The position numbers and the translations under genes were made by a program. From Boesenbergia rotunda (taxonomy: Eukaryota; Streptophyta; Magnoliopsida; Zingiberales; Zingiberaceae): a stretch of 64,000 bases of DNA. The notes beneath the pieces were generated by a model, which was not told the DNA's origin, searched no databases, and saw nothing but the letters and a program-made list of their open reading frames with translations. Shown piece after piece: positions 22,632-35,132 of the stretch (within the stretch, counting starts at the first letter, position 1; every line of letters starts with the position of its first letter). Location of the stretch: positions 1,081,980-1,145,979 of the forward strand of contig JAGFNQ010005258.1 of the NCBI GenBank assembly GCA_024364735.1, read 5' to 3'.

Positions 22632-25309
22632 TGATAAGTGTCATTTTGTTGATCATATTATATGCTTAAATCTGTGTTTGACCCATATTTTACTTGTGTA
22701 ATTGTGGATTTGGCCTAGGTTTTAGGATTTACACCCTTTTTGGACCTAATTGTAAATCTTGCTATATTTGGGTTGTTTTGTCACTAAATTTTTGATCTAC
22801 TTTTGTAGGCTTGGAAGGATTATGGACCTAGGTCATGTTGGGTTAAAGTCGAGTCAAAAGTGGACTAGATCAAGTAATCAAGCTCCAATTCATTTGGACC
22901 GTCCGATGCAAGAACGGTTAGATCTAGACCATCTGAGAACTTTTGATCAATCCGAGCTGGGGTTAAGTCTAATCAAGTGATCAGATCAAGATCTGAGAGT
23001 TTCAACTCAATCGGAGACCATCTAGCCGTTGGATCATGATCGGAGTGTTCTAAACCATCCATACAAAGATCAAGGTGATCTGGATCATCCGTTGAAGATC
23101 TGGCGGATTCGAGCTACCACGAGGATGATCTTGACCTCTGATCAAGATCTGGAAATTTTGAATCAAATCGGACGAGGATCCACCGTTGGATGAAGCGGGA
23201 TTAATCTCAGCCGTTCAAATTAAATGGGTTAAGTTTAAATCGGAAATTCCCTCGGCAGATCTCGGCGTCGCGACCTCATTTCTCTTCCACAGTTCGTGAG
23301 CTCGTTCTTCTTCAGTTCTTCATAGTTTTCTTCCAAATTTCTTCCATCAGAGGCGTGGCCAACTTGATCAGCTCCTTGAATCAAGATTTGGATCATTGGG
23401 AGAGAGTTTCATGGCGATTTTAGCTCGAGATTGTGTCGGATGCAGAGCTGTGCGAGGGTTTCGGCAGATCCGCAATTTGAGCTTCTAGATCTCAACCGCG
23501 TCCATTTCTTCCCATCTGAATCATCTGTAGGGGTCCTAGGATGAGCTCAGATGATTTCCAAATCATCATCTCAGCCTTTCACATTGAGATCTAGGAGATC
23601 GAACGGGAATTATCCAGCTGATGCAATCTGGGAGCAGATCTGAATTGGAGCCTATTCTTCCACTGATTTGCGAGTTCAAGGGTTCTTGGCTTGCCCTTGC
23701 ATGACGAACAAGGTGGTTTTGATACAAGGATTGGTCGAGGCTTAGTTTAATTGCATTTCTTTGTTTTCTCATGCTGTAATTTCTATTTCTGCAATGTTCC
23801 TGTTTCTGCACTCGATTTAGTTGCTGTAGTTTCGTTTCTGAATTTCTCTAGCTTAAATCAGTTTCCATTCTGCAAGTAGATGAGTTAGTGAGTTAGTTCA
23901 GTGATCAATCGTATCCAATTCCAGTGAATTCTCTATTTGTTGCTTGTGTATCAAGTGGCCATTGAGTATCAACTCTGTTTTCTGCATTTGAATTGCTGTT
24001 TCTGAATTTTGTATCAGAGATTTCATTTTCCTTGATTTGTTTCTGCAATTGTTAGCTCACAATTCAGCATTTTAAGTAGTTAGGTCTATTGGCAGTGAGT
24101 AATTGTACTCAGTTTAGCTTGAATCAAACTTTGAAGTATTTCTGAATTGTTTATCTTCTTTTGATTAAACTGCTTGTGTATCAGTTTTCTTTGCTAAGGT
24201 TCTGAATTTCGTATCCATCAAGTTTTAGAGTTCCTTCTGTAGTTCCATAGTAGCTTTCTCCACTTGCTTAGCACCTTCTTTCAATTTTTGTTTCAATGTT
24301 TCAGCTGCGTTCAGGTTCCAGAATTCTGCAAATTCAGCCCATTTCTGCCATTTAAGTTCATTTACTTTTGCATTTCGATTTCAAGGAATCAATAGCTCTT
24401 TTTAATCATATCTGAACCCTAGATTAGATATTCGAATTCAGTCTATCCTTGTTTGTTTCCAGCATTCAGTTTGATACATGCATTCATGCAAATCGAGTTA
24501 TTAAACTCTGCACCTCATTTCTGCAGAAGTTTGTTTCTGAATTGTGAATGCAATCTGTTGGTTTCAAATCTGATTGTTCTACATCAGTAGTTTCACATTA
24601 GTTAAAGTGTTGCTCTTCTTGTACCAAGTTGCGAATCAAAACTGCATTTAGATTCAGATTTCGGCACAAGGTTCTCTTTTACTTGGTATCAAGTTTAGTG
24701 TCTTAATTCATGCATTTAAATTCTGCATTCAGCTCATTTTTATACCGCTGCATTCATTCTTGAATTTTCTTTGTTCACTCATGCGTAACACTACATTCAC
24801 AGCCTTGTCTTCTAAGTGCTTTGATTAGTTCATTTTTAGGACGTTTCACATTGCGTATCAAGTTTCATAGCTTCAATTGTGTCAAATTAGGTTTCGGTTT
24901 TGAGTAGTAGTACCTTAAGTGCAATTCAATCTGTAATATATTCTCGCAATTTGAATTCATACTTGTTTCCAAATTCAGTCAAGTTCCATTGGTTCGATTT
25001 AGTTGTTCGATTGTTAAGCTCATCAATTGCCATTCTTAGCTTACACTTGTCTAGTTAAGTTTTCATTTCTTTTCATTGTCTTTTCTTGTCTATTTGAAAC
25101 CAAACACCAGACTTGATTTTGAAACCCAAAAACATTGACGACACATAAACTCGAGCACGATTCACACATCTTGAACTAGCCCTTGGAAAAAATACGACCT
25201 GTGACCCCTATATTACATTTTCATATTTTTGATTGTAAAAGGGTTTCCAGCACTTTATAAATTTCTAAATTTGAGACCCACATTCGTGACAGTCAAATTG
25301 GGTCCATCA
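22632..25309 (+). mobile_element. Solo LTR, Athila-like (TGATAAG...CCATCA)
   Basis: 2,678 bp, starting TGATAAGTGTC and ending GGGTCCATCA, flanked by a perfect 5-bp duplication CCTAT (22627-22631 and 25310-25314). The aligned host copy at ~37425-37435 runs straight through this point, which confirms an insertion. The second half is rich in TTTCTG/TTGAATT runs. The TGAT...ATCA ends and length suggest the Athila/Tat branch of gypsy; that assignment is inference. No reliable coding region. Confidence 0.9.
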
Positions 25310-25955
25310 CCTATCCAGTCGACAAAGCCAACCGGCTAACTAGCTTGGTTGGAACTGATCCTTTCGTCCCTCGATCTCAAGTGGGGAGAACTCCTCAGAT
25401 GAGTACGGTCTACCACCCAGCCTAGCTATTTCGTTGGTTGTTGAATGTCAATCGAACGGATAGCCCTCTACTTGGAACCCAACCGACCATTGACCGCCTA
25501 TCCCTTGACCTTACTTCAACTATTGCATAACATGGGCCCGCCCAGCTAGGACCTAACTCCCGACTAGATCATAAGCCTTCTCCTCAAATCTAGTCGAAGG
25601 AGGCCCCGAGTCTAACTGATTGGGCTCTCTGATCGACGAACTTTGTTGCATTTGACGTCAACAGTACCAGTCGTCATATAGTTGTCATCACTGTGGGATG
25701 GCGTGCATACAACCTGGGATATGCCATGATGACGATGATCCCTACCATCCCTTGTCATAAATGCTCCTCTCCCTCTGCCACGTGTCATTGCCCGAACGGA
25801 CAACAAGTTCTCGAAGTTCCTACTGTCATATAAGAGCACATCATTTGTCAGGGATGGGTATTGAGGTGTCATTTGATTGGATGAGTAATAGGCGGTCAGA
25901 TCTAGCCTCGCATTTTCCTGGGGCACTTCGGACGATCGAGAGGGTCGAGGCTTCC

Positions 25956-25964
25956 CTATAAATT
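25956..25964 (+). promoter_or_regulatory. TATA box of the LARD 5' LTR
   Basis: CTATAAATT in a GC-richer context, following CACGTGTC at 25780-25787. Transcription would start near 25990 and run (before the insertion at 26010) into the gag-like ORF at 29057. Confidence 0.45.
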
Positions 25965-26009
25965 TGTACCCTTAGGGCTACTAGCTTCATTTTACCCTCG
26001 CTCCACCTT

Positions 26010-28896
26010 TGTCATGCCCCGAGGAGCCGCCCGTCCGATACAGACCAGACTGCCACTCCCTCGACCAGGCGGACAATTCAAAAACCTGCCCTCTAAGACT
26101 ATCTCAGCAGCTTGTACCGCAGCCTATAGGGCTGGAACAAACGTCTGCGTACAAAGGAAACGAAAACAACATCAAAAGCTACGTATCGGTACGACTTACG
26201 TCAAAACAAAACACAATAAAGGCCTCCATGGCACACCAGAGTACAACTATACTGCCGTATAAAATGACACAACCGAATACGAAGACAGCATCAGAAATGT
26301 AAGGTATAAAAATACAGAAAACGGGTACCAACATGTACCACCATTAAACAGTAGCAAAATCCCGAAATCGTCTCGACGAATATGCAAACTGGGACAGGCT
26401 GCCGAGAACACTCCAGACAATCATCCTGAAATAAAAACAAGGAGCTAACGGGATGAGTCACAGAACTCAGCGGATATCTCACCATATATGCAGGATAGTC
26501 TAAGCTAGCAACATTATAACAGGCTATCGAAATAATACATATATAGGCAGTAGTAATTACAACTGAAAGAGTAAATAGGAAATACCATACCCATGTAGCA
26601 AAGTCGTCAAAAACCAGACATAAATGTCTCCTGTATGAGCATGTCAATCATATGCAGCATCCAAGTATAGCAAGCACGACCAAATATAAAATATGCATAT
26701 GCACAAGGTGCAATGACATGGTCACCCCTACCATTGGTCAGACATCGTCACCTATATACGGGAGGAAGCTGAACGGGGGCCACCCTTCGACGTAGAGCTG
26801 TGACTGCCGTCCGTACTCTGCCATCACTACTCCTGAGCGATCGAGTAGACAGAATGCTGCCGGTGTAACACCCCTACTCCATGCCTTATCCGGGGGACAT
26901 CTCTGTCTACCCTAGGCCATCTCTGGAGGACATCTCTGTCTGAATGTTACCTCTACCCCATGTATATAAATGGGGGAGAGACATCTCCCTCTCATCTCCT
27001 GGTATATAGACTACTCAAGGAGGGACCTCTGCCTTCTATCACACTCCGATTCACTAACCCATTAGTGCATGAACGGAGCAGCACAGAGCGCACTACCCAT
27101 ACTCCGTCAACCACCAACCCATGAGTGGCCGTATGGATAGGTCAGTATGACTGTCGACCTGACTCACCCAGAAAGGGGGGCCCTGATCGACAGTGATGCA
27201 CAGTGCACGATGATGCATGACACTGGTCAAACAACATCCACTATCTAGTTCACCTATATCAACATGAAATGCAAGGATGGTAGATAATGCACCATAGCCT
27301 AAGTGCTAAAGATATAGGTATCACAGGCCAGGTCTAGCATTAGCAGTATCAGCGAGGCAAATAAAAAAAAATATATCACAATCTATTACTCTATTGCTAA
27401 ACAAAGCATATCAAGCATATATCTATGACAAATCTAAAAGAAAAGTCAGAGATACCCGCCTCCGATGTAGAAATCTAAGTGCGACAAGAACCCCCGCCTC
27501 CGATGTAGAAATCTAAGTGTGATACACAGCAGGGGAATTCCAAATCAAAATAGCAACTGAAAAATCGGATTCTAACCCAATCTCAACCACACCACAGGAC
27601 TATGAAGAACTACTACCTGTTCAACAATCCCACTCCACGCTGATCTAGCTAATAGTATCATAGCCACATCCAAGAGCACAGATCCAAAACACGAGACCAA
27701 ATCTGCAACTATAAGTTCCAACACAGCGATCTCGAAACCGATTTGCCATCAAAACCTTAATTCGTTATAGAGAAGAAGTTCTAGTTTACATCTACTGATC
27801 TAACATCCAAATTCAACCATTCATATTTGCAACAACAGGATCTGGAATCAGATCACAGAGCAAAAAGGAAAGAAATCTCAATCCTCACCTACTCCAAAAA
27901 CACCTCACGGCAGCAACCCAATACTTGATCCACAGCCCCAAAACCCATTCCAAAACTAGAACACACGACAGAGAACAAGAAGCTCAGACCCAATCCGAAT
28001 TTATCCAAGAATTTGGTCAGCACAACATCCAAATGAACAATCCCAAATTCAAACAAGAATCACATCGAATTCACGCAAGAATAAAGATTGAAACCAACAC
28101 CCGGATCAAATCCATCAGGAAACAGAGAAATCTAACTTTTACCTCTCAGCGCACACACACGTGGATTATCCCTTGCTCCAATCGGCTCAGGACAGAACTC
28201 AGCGATTCGATCAACCTATATCCCCGCCATCCACTCAAATCTGCTAGGAACAGACAGAGAGGAAGGATTCATCGCGCGTAGCACTAGATCGCGGAAACAA
28301 CTCAAGATCAACTAGCGATTAGGGTAGGAAAGCACATCCCATACCTGATGACGATTCCCTTTGCATCAAATTGTGGAAGATTAGAAATCAAAAGGCTAGG
28401 GTTCACTCAGAACCCTAAATCTCCATTCGGCGCTCGACATTGAAGTTTCCCCGAGAGCCAGGTCGAAGTCCGTCGTCGCTGATCGCGTGAGGGAAATAAG
28501 AAACAGCGATGAAGCAGAAGAAGAAATGGAAGAAATAGGAGAGGGAAGAAGTGAGAAATCGGCAAAGATGGGGGAAATCGCTTGAGAGGAGTGACTGCAA
28601 GCTAGGTCACGCGGAGAAAGAAGAGTAACGGATCGGCTTTGGCGTTGGCTGAGATAAGGCTTTAATGTGAGGAGAAGAAGAGGAAGAGGAAGAGGAAGAG
28701 GAAGGAGGGGAAAAGTCGGTCGGGGAAGAACAGGGGTCACGATCTGATCCGCGATCGGCCAAATGAGAAGAAATCGGAAACTTAAGGGGTTTTGGCCATT
28801 TTGCAATTAAGCTCCTCTTCTTCCAAACTCACCATCTACACCCTCCTCCATAGAAATTTTTGCACTTAACCCCTTCCGAAACTTAGGTATTTTACA
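26010..28896 (-). mobile_element. Solo gypsy LTR (TGTCATGCC variant)
   Basis: 2,887 bp, from TGTCATGCCCCGAGG to TAGGTATTTTACA on plus, the same ends and internal landmarks as the LTRs at 18663 and 56970 but more diverged. Flanks ACCTT (26005-26009) and TCCTT (28897-28901) are a 5-bp duplication with one mismatch, consistent with greater age. ORFs inside (26009-26302, 27925-28281, 28396-28806) have no domains. Confidence 0.82.
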
Positions 28897-29056
28897 TCCT
28901 TGTTGCTTCTCACTCTGCTCTACTGCTCTCGGTGACCCTTGTGCTCTGGCGATCAACACATTCTGACGTACGCTGCAGTGCAACCACCCTTTTCTTCTAG
29001 GTTAGTCATCCAATCGGCTTGTCCGATCAAACCATCTTTTTCTTATTCTTTCCGTT

Positions 29057-29387
29057 ATGGCCTTAGAAATGCCTGCCAGCATTCTTGATCTGTGGTATAC
29101 TATAGCCATCTCCGAGATGGGCAACCAGGACTTCGACTCCATCCGATCAGATTATCGGGTCCTGACTAACTATCGGTTGATTATCCTGAATAGTTTAGAT
29201 TATCCTTGCCTTCCTCTGCTCGGCTTCTTAACCATTTTCAAGGACCACTTTTTGGGCGACCTGAGATTCCCTGTCCATCCTTTTTTAGTTGAGGTCTGTA
29301 GGTATTTCCAAATTCCCTTGACCCAACTGGCTCCCAACGCCATTCGGATACTTAGTGGTACGATGATCCTCTTCATAGTGTACCATG
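29057..29387 (+). pseudogene. LARD gag-like fragment, interrupted
   Basis: About 110 codons from ATG 29057. The region LGDLRFPVHPFLVEVCRYFQ followed by a QLAPNAIR motif resembles the plant 'putative gypsy-type transposon' domain (Pfam PF04195 kind) and matches the 61591 gene (SIPPFFMNIASYFNIPLHQM). It is cut at codon level by the 29388-36731 element. After that insert the frame runs only a few codons to TAA near 36750. Most of the normal protein is missing through internal deletion. Confidence 0.65.
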
Positions 29388-30590
29388 TGTTGGTGCAAGT
29401 TGCATCAGTGATGCCCTCCTCTAAGTGTTTTAATGTTTGACAATATACTTAAGTCAGTGATACATTGAACAAAGGAAGAAGAGTTAAGAGAGGAGTAACA
29501 AAATGAACCAAAGTCCTAGTAAACCTAGGCAATAAGTCCTGGTTCGAAGAATTGGCCACTAAGTCCTAATCATGGATTGGGCACTAAGTACTGGCAAAGG
29601 GCTAGGCACCGAAGACCTGCTCGGAAGGTGGGCACTAAGTCCTGGCCGAGGGCTGGGCACCTAAGACCTGACCAAGGGTTGGGCACTAAGTCCTAGCCGA
29701 GGGCTGGGCACCGAAGACCTGGTTCGAGGAATTGGGCACTAAGACCTGGCCGAGGGTTTGGCTCCGAAGACCTGGTTCGAGGAATTGGGCACGAAGACTT
29801 GGCCGAGGGTTGGGCACCGAAATCCTGGACCGAGGGTTTGGGCACGAAGTCTTGGTCCGAGGGACTGAGCAACTTAGCTGAGCGATGACTAAGGACAGAA
29901 GTAGAGACGGGTTAGGGTTCGGACGTCTCAAGATCTGAGAGTATCGGAAGCTAAGCAAAAGTCCACCCGAAGGACTGGGTGGCAACCGTCTCCTGAATGG
30001 AGTAGGTGAAAGACGTGTTCTCGGGGGTGCGAACTTACATCGGTTCGACCTAGGGTTTCGTGGAAATCCAAAGTCAGAACCAAGTCCTTAAGGCTAATAT
30101 TGTGTGTATATTTACTTTATATTTGTGTATCTTGCAGGTACCAAGAACCGGAGACAAAGCAGGCAAACTGGCCTGGAAACTAAGAGGCTAGGCGCCCCCA
30201 TCAATAGGGGTGCCTGGCTCAAAGAACAAAATAGCAGTTTCGTGAAGAAGGCAGAATAGGCTTCCATTCAGGCGCCCGGGATGATACAGGCACCCAAGTT
30301 GAAAGCTATATTTGCTGTTTCGAGTTCGAAGCAGAGATAAGCTTTCATTCAGGCGCCCGGGAGGTCCAGGGCGCCCTGGTTAAAGGTTTTATAGCTGCGA
30401 CGAGTTCGGCGCGGAGATAAAGTTTGACCAAGTCCATAGGGGTGCCCCCATCATCACAGGCGCCCGTATGAAGCCTATAAAAGGGGTCTCGACCCCTCAG
30501 CTTCAAACACAACTTCCCACATTCATTCTGAGCATTTCAAATGGAAGAAACGCGCTAACGCAAGGCTCTACGACCGGTAGGCTCCAGAAG
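29388..30590 (+). repeat. Left LTR, 3'-truncated (no U5)
   Basis: 1,203 bp, collinear with 35133-36338 of the right LTR. It then stops at CTCCAGAAG and joins directly to the primer-binding site. The right LTR carries 393 further bases (36339-36731). GGCGCCC-type motifs occur at 30190-30470. Confidence 0.88.
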
Positions 30591-30603
30591 TGGTATCAGA
30601 GCC
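30591..30603 (+). other. Primer-binding site
   Basis: TGGTATCAGAGCC, complementary to initiator tRNA-Met, directly abutting the truncated left LTR with no spacer. Confidence 0.9.
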
Positions 30604-30760
30604 AGACCGCTCTTCACTGGACTAACCGCCGACGGAGCAACGACGCCAGGAGTTGAGGGGGAGCCCAGGGGTGAATCAGGTATAATTATTTTTAAATGTC
30701 AAATTTTAAATTCCATATTATATGCTTCATGTACAGGGAGAGAGTGCACTATAAAAGTCA

Positions 30761-31606
30761 GTGCCTACTTGTAAGAATCGTTCCTCACCGACGGCAAAGG
30801 AGGCACCAGCGCCAGAAGTCCTGAGGAACAAGGACCACATCAGATGCTTCAAATGCGAGAAATACGAACACTACAAAAATAAGTATCAGGCAAAGGTACG
30901 TAAAATTTATGTTCCGAAAATTTTTAAATTTTCTGTACTTTCTTATGTAAATTATTTAGATAATTTTTCTGGAAAATTAAATTGTGTAAATAGGCAAATT
31001 AATGTCTTGCATGATCAACTAGATAATGTTGACAGTAATAAACTATCAAAAATTAACTCTTTAATTATCAATATCAATAAATTAATCTGTAAAATTAATT
31101 CTGAATTTCCTAGAGATAATGCTGAAATTAATTATGAAATTAATCTTAATTTTAATTCTGAAAATAGATTTGATAAAATTACTGAAATTAATTCTGAAAT
31201 TAGACCTGATAAAATTACTGAAATTAATACTGATAATTCTGACAATTTTACTTCCGATAATCTAGAAATTAATTCTGAAAACCTTAAGGTTAACTCCGAA
31301 TTCAAATTTGAAAACCTTAACGATAACTCTGAATTCAAATTCGAAAACCTTAAGGATAATTCTGAATTCGAATTTGAAAATCTTAAAAATATTCCAAAGG
31401 ATAATCTTGAAACTAATAATAAAATTATTGAGGATAATTATGAAGTTCTTGAGGATAATTCTAAGGATATTTCTGAGGTTAATGCAGATGAAATCTTCCT
31501 AGATGATAATTTAATTGTCAAATCTCTAAATAATATTGAAAATTATTACAAAACATTAACTAGTGACCCGAGGAGGAGATGCAATTTTCTAAGATCAATG
31601 CCATAG
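30761..31606 (+). pseudogene. Gag remnant with broken zinc knuckle, Asn/Glu-rich
   Basis: An open frame of ~281 codons without an ATG at its head. Near codons 29-42 it has CFKCEKYEHYKNKY (30845-30886), a CCHC knuckle whose last Cys has become Tyr. The rest is highly biased to Asn, Asp, Glu, Lys and Ile, with tandem copies of a 12-13-residue unit of the type NSEFKFENLKD at ~31270-31400. I see no other domain. The frame may have stayed open only because low-complexity DNA poor in stops expanded. Confidence 0.5.
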
Positions 31607-31739
31607 TCAATAAAAAACACAAAGATTCAAATAAACCTAAATTATTGGAAAAACTTGAAAAGATAAGTAAGGAAGAAGTAGTGGATGAGTCAGAAATTTT
31701 CGAGATAATGAAGATTATGAACTTAAACCCACAACTATT

Positions 31740-32760
31740 AATTAATTCAAATTCAAATCTAATTAATTCAAACTCAAATCAAATCTTAATTAATTAAAAT
31801 TCAATTAAATCTTAATTAATTTAAATTCAAATCTTAATTAATTCAAATTCAAATTAAATCATAATTAATTCAAATTCAATTATATCTTAATTAATTCAAA
31901 TTCAAATCTTAATTAATTCAAACTCAAATTAAATCTTAATTAATTCAAATTCAATTAAATCTTAATTAATTCAAATCAAATTTTAATTAATTCAAACTCA
32001 AATTAAATCTTAATTAATTCAAATTCAGTTAAATCTTAATTAATTCAAATTCAAATCTTAATTAATTCAAACTCAAATTAAATATTAATTATTCAAATTC
32101 AATTAAATCTAAATTAAATCAAATTCAAATCTTAATTAATTCAAACTCAAATTAAATCTTAATTAATTCAAATTCAATTAAATCTTAATTAATTCAAATT
32201 CAAATTAAATCTTAATTAATTCAAATTCAATTAAATCTTAATTAATTCAAATTCAAATCTTAATTAATTCAAGATCAAATTAAATCTTAATTAATTCAAA
32301 TTCAATTAAATCTTAATTAAATCAAATTCAAATTAAATATTGATTAATTCAAACTCAAATTAAATCTTAATTAGATCAAATAAAAATTAAATCTTGATTA
32401 ATTCAAACTCAAATTAAATCTTAATTAATTAAAATTTAAATTAAAACTTAATTAATTCAAATTCAATTAAATCAAATTCAAATTAAATCTTGATTAATTC
32501 AAATTCGATTAAATCATAAGTAATTCAAACTCAAATTAAATCTTAATTAATTCAAATTCAAATTAAATCTTAATTAATTCAAATTCAAATTAAATCTTAA
32601 TTAATTCAAATTAAATTAAATCTTAATTAATCCAAATTAATTCTTAATTAATTCAATTAATTCAAATTAATTCTTCAAATTAATTCTTAATTAATCCAAT
32701 TAAATTAAGTCGTATTCAAATTAATTAAATCCCAATTAAATTAATTCTTAAATAACTTAA
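31740..32760. repeat. AT-rich minisatellite (TTAATTAATTCAAATTCAAATTAAATC type)
   Basis: About 1 kb of tandem units, 20-35 bases long, built from TTAATTAATTCAAA plus TTCAAATTAAATC, with some variants. It lies directly after the open frame in the element interior. No coding capacity. Confidence 0.93.
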
Positions 32761-35120
32761 ACTCAAACTAATTAAAATCTTGCCCAAATCGCAACAATTA
32801 TGTTAATAAAATTAAATATGTCAAAGTGGATTGGCATATTTACGGGTTCACACGACATGTATCAAATCGGAAATTTGATACATTATTAGAAACTTAAATA
32901 AAATGATTTGAATTTTTTTGACTCATGCATAACTGACATGTCATGCATCTGCTATGTTTTTTTATTTATGCCATGTCAGTTATGTCTAATTTTGTGCATA
33001 ATTTAGAATGGATATAGGAAAAAGAATAGTTGAAACTTGAACAACCTAGTATTAGGTGGAGGTGAGATGATAGTACGTTAGGGAAGCCCTTCTAATAAGG
33101 TCAAGTATATTCTACTTGGTATGTTTAGTTTGGTGGAACTAGCCAAAGCTACCGATCCAAAACCTAAGCTAGTTAGACCAAAATTTTTCAAGAAGTAATT
33201 TGAAAATGAGTTTTCGATAAAAGGTTTTGTCAAGGAAAGGGTTGATGATCCAATAAGGCTACAACCAAAGAAGGCCTTGTGCCTCGCCAAGACCTGGAAG
33301 CCGATTACCGAAAATCAAATTCACTTTACTATTTAATAAATTTGAATCTAACACAAGTTTCAATTAAATTTTAGATTTAATAATAAATTAAGGAAAATGA
33401 TTTAAGCATCTCACAATACACCCATAAGGCAACCATGCTTGCTGTATTAAGACATCTAGAATGGGTGAGATGTTAAGGACTAATAAATTGAAACATATTT
33501 TTCAAAATTATTTTTCAAAATTGTTAGGATATTTTTCTAAAAATATATTTTCAAAATAGTGCTTCAACATAATAATATTTTTATAGAATTAATGCTTGTT
33601 TGATTGATTATATATTATATGTTTTCAAAAATTATATCTTTTTAAAAATTATTTGACTCACGCAATTAGACACAAGCCTCTTAGGACAACACTAAAGTTT
33701 CTTAAGATACTTAGATAGAGTCAAACAGTGTCGGGTACAGGGGGAGTGTTTTCATTCTTTTGAATTTTTTTTAACTATATTTTAAACATTACTATCATTT
33801 AAAAATGCTGTTCAAAAACTCTGCTTTAAATTACTATCATTTGTGTTTCCGAGAAAGACTTATGCTTTAAAAATCATATTTTCAAAAATTACATGTTTCT
33901 TTGACTTTGATAAACCCTAAAGACACAGAGGAAGGTCCACTTCATGATCTACAAGGACTCCTAGGATGTGCTAAATTTAGGGGGAGTCTGAGTCAAAAGA
34001 AGATTTCCTGACAAGTTTTTTTTAATTATTTATTCTGAAATTATTAGATAATTCCTTTGATCTGAATCAAACCTTAAGACTCAGAGGAAGAGTACTTGTG
34101 ATCAACAAGCTTCCTAGGACTGAGTCAAGTTTAGGGGGAGGTCAAATTAAAGGAATTATTGCATATTTCAAGATGATATGTTTTCATGCATGGTATTTTC
34201 AAATCCTTCTGAAAACATAAGTATTCTTTCAAATACTATCATTTTAATAATTTTTCTTTAAAAATATTATTATTCTCAAAAATTTATCTTGTTTTAATCA
34301 ATTTGAAATAATATTTTTCTTGAGTTTTGGAAAATTTTCCAGGACACTTAGGAAAATATCCTTGTAGTCAACAAGATTTCTTAGGATTGTGTCAGACTGA
34401 AAAAGAAACCATGTAAAATATTATATTTTCAAAATAATATTTTTCAAAAAGTACTTATGTTTTTCAAAAAATGCATAATAATTCTCAAAAAGTACTTATG
34501 ATTTTCAAAAATGCATAATATTTTTCTAAATACTTATACTTTTCAAAAATTCTAATATTTTTCTAAGTACTTTATACTTTTAAAAAATTCTAATATTTTT
34601 CAAAATACTTGCAAAACATTCAAAATGTTTTTCAAATGTTTCCAAAAAGGCAGCAATGTCCAAATATTCTTATAAGTGCAAATTATTTTGGAAATGTTTT
34701 TTCTTCTATGTCAAGAGCTTTCTAAATGCAAAAATGTGCTCCCGCAAATACATAATATTTTTCCAAGTATATTTTTGGGTACAAGTTAAGTTTTACGTTA
34801 TGCTTTCAAAATTTATACTAAGTATTTTCACAAAGAACCAAATGTTTCCATTGTTGGTGCAAGTGTTTTTGGTTTTTTGATGTATGACAAAGGGGGAGAG
34901 ATGCGCCTTAAGTTAGAAATAAATTTTTTCTCTTACCAAAGGATAAAAAAAATAAAATGTTTTTCAAAAAGGGGGGAGAGTGAAAGTTTGAAATTTTTTT
35001 CCTATTTTCCCCAGAGGATCAAAATGGATTTTCAAAACTTAGATCATTTTTTTTCATTTGATCCAAGAGTTAAAATTTAGCCCTTTCAACCAACCTAACT
35101 TAAGATATTGTCAAACATCA
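32761..35120 (+). other. Non-coding 3' interior with repeated PPT-like tracts
   Basis: AT-rich DNA carrying repeated motifs: paragraphs of the type 'ACTCAGAGGAAG...CTAGGA...TTTAGGGGGAG' near 33905-33990 and 34080-34145, and many TTTTCAAAA/ATATTTTTC runs at 34420-34650. PPT-like purine tracts are at 33738-33746, 33979-33986, 34133-34140, 34888-34901 and 34966-34980. No polymerase-like coding. Confidence 0.7.
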
Positions 35121-35132
35121 AAAAGGGGAGAT
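35121..35132 (+). other. Polypurine tract
   Basis: AAAAGGGGAGAT immediately upstream of the right LTR start TGTTGG at 35133, the priming site for plus-strand synthesis. Confidence 0.88.
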
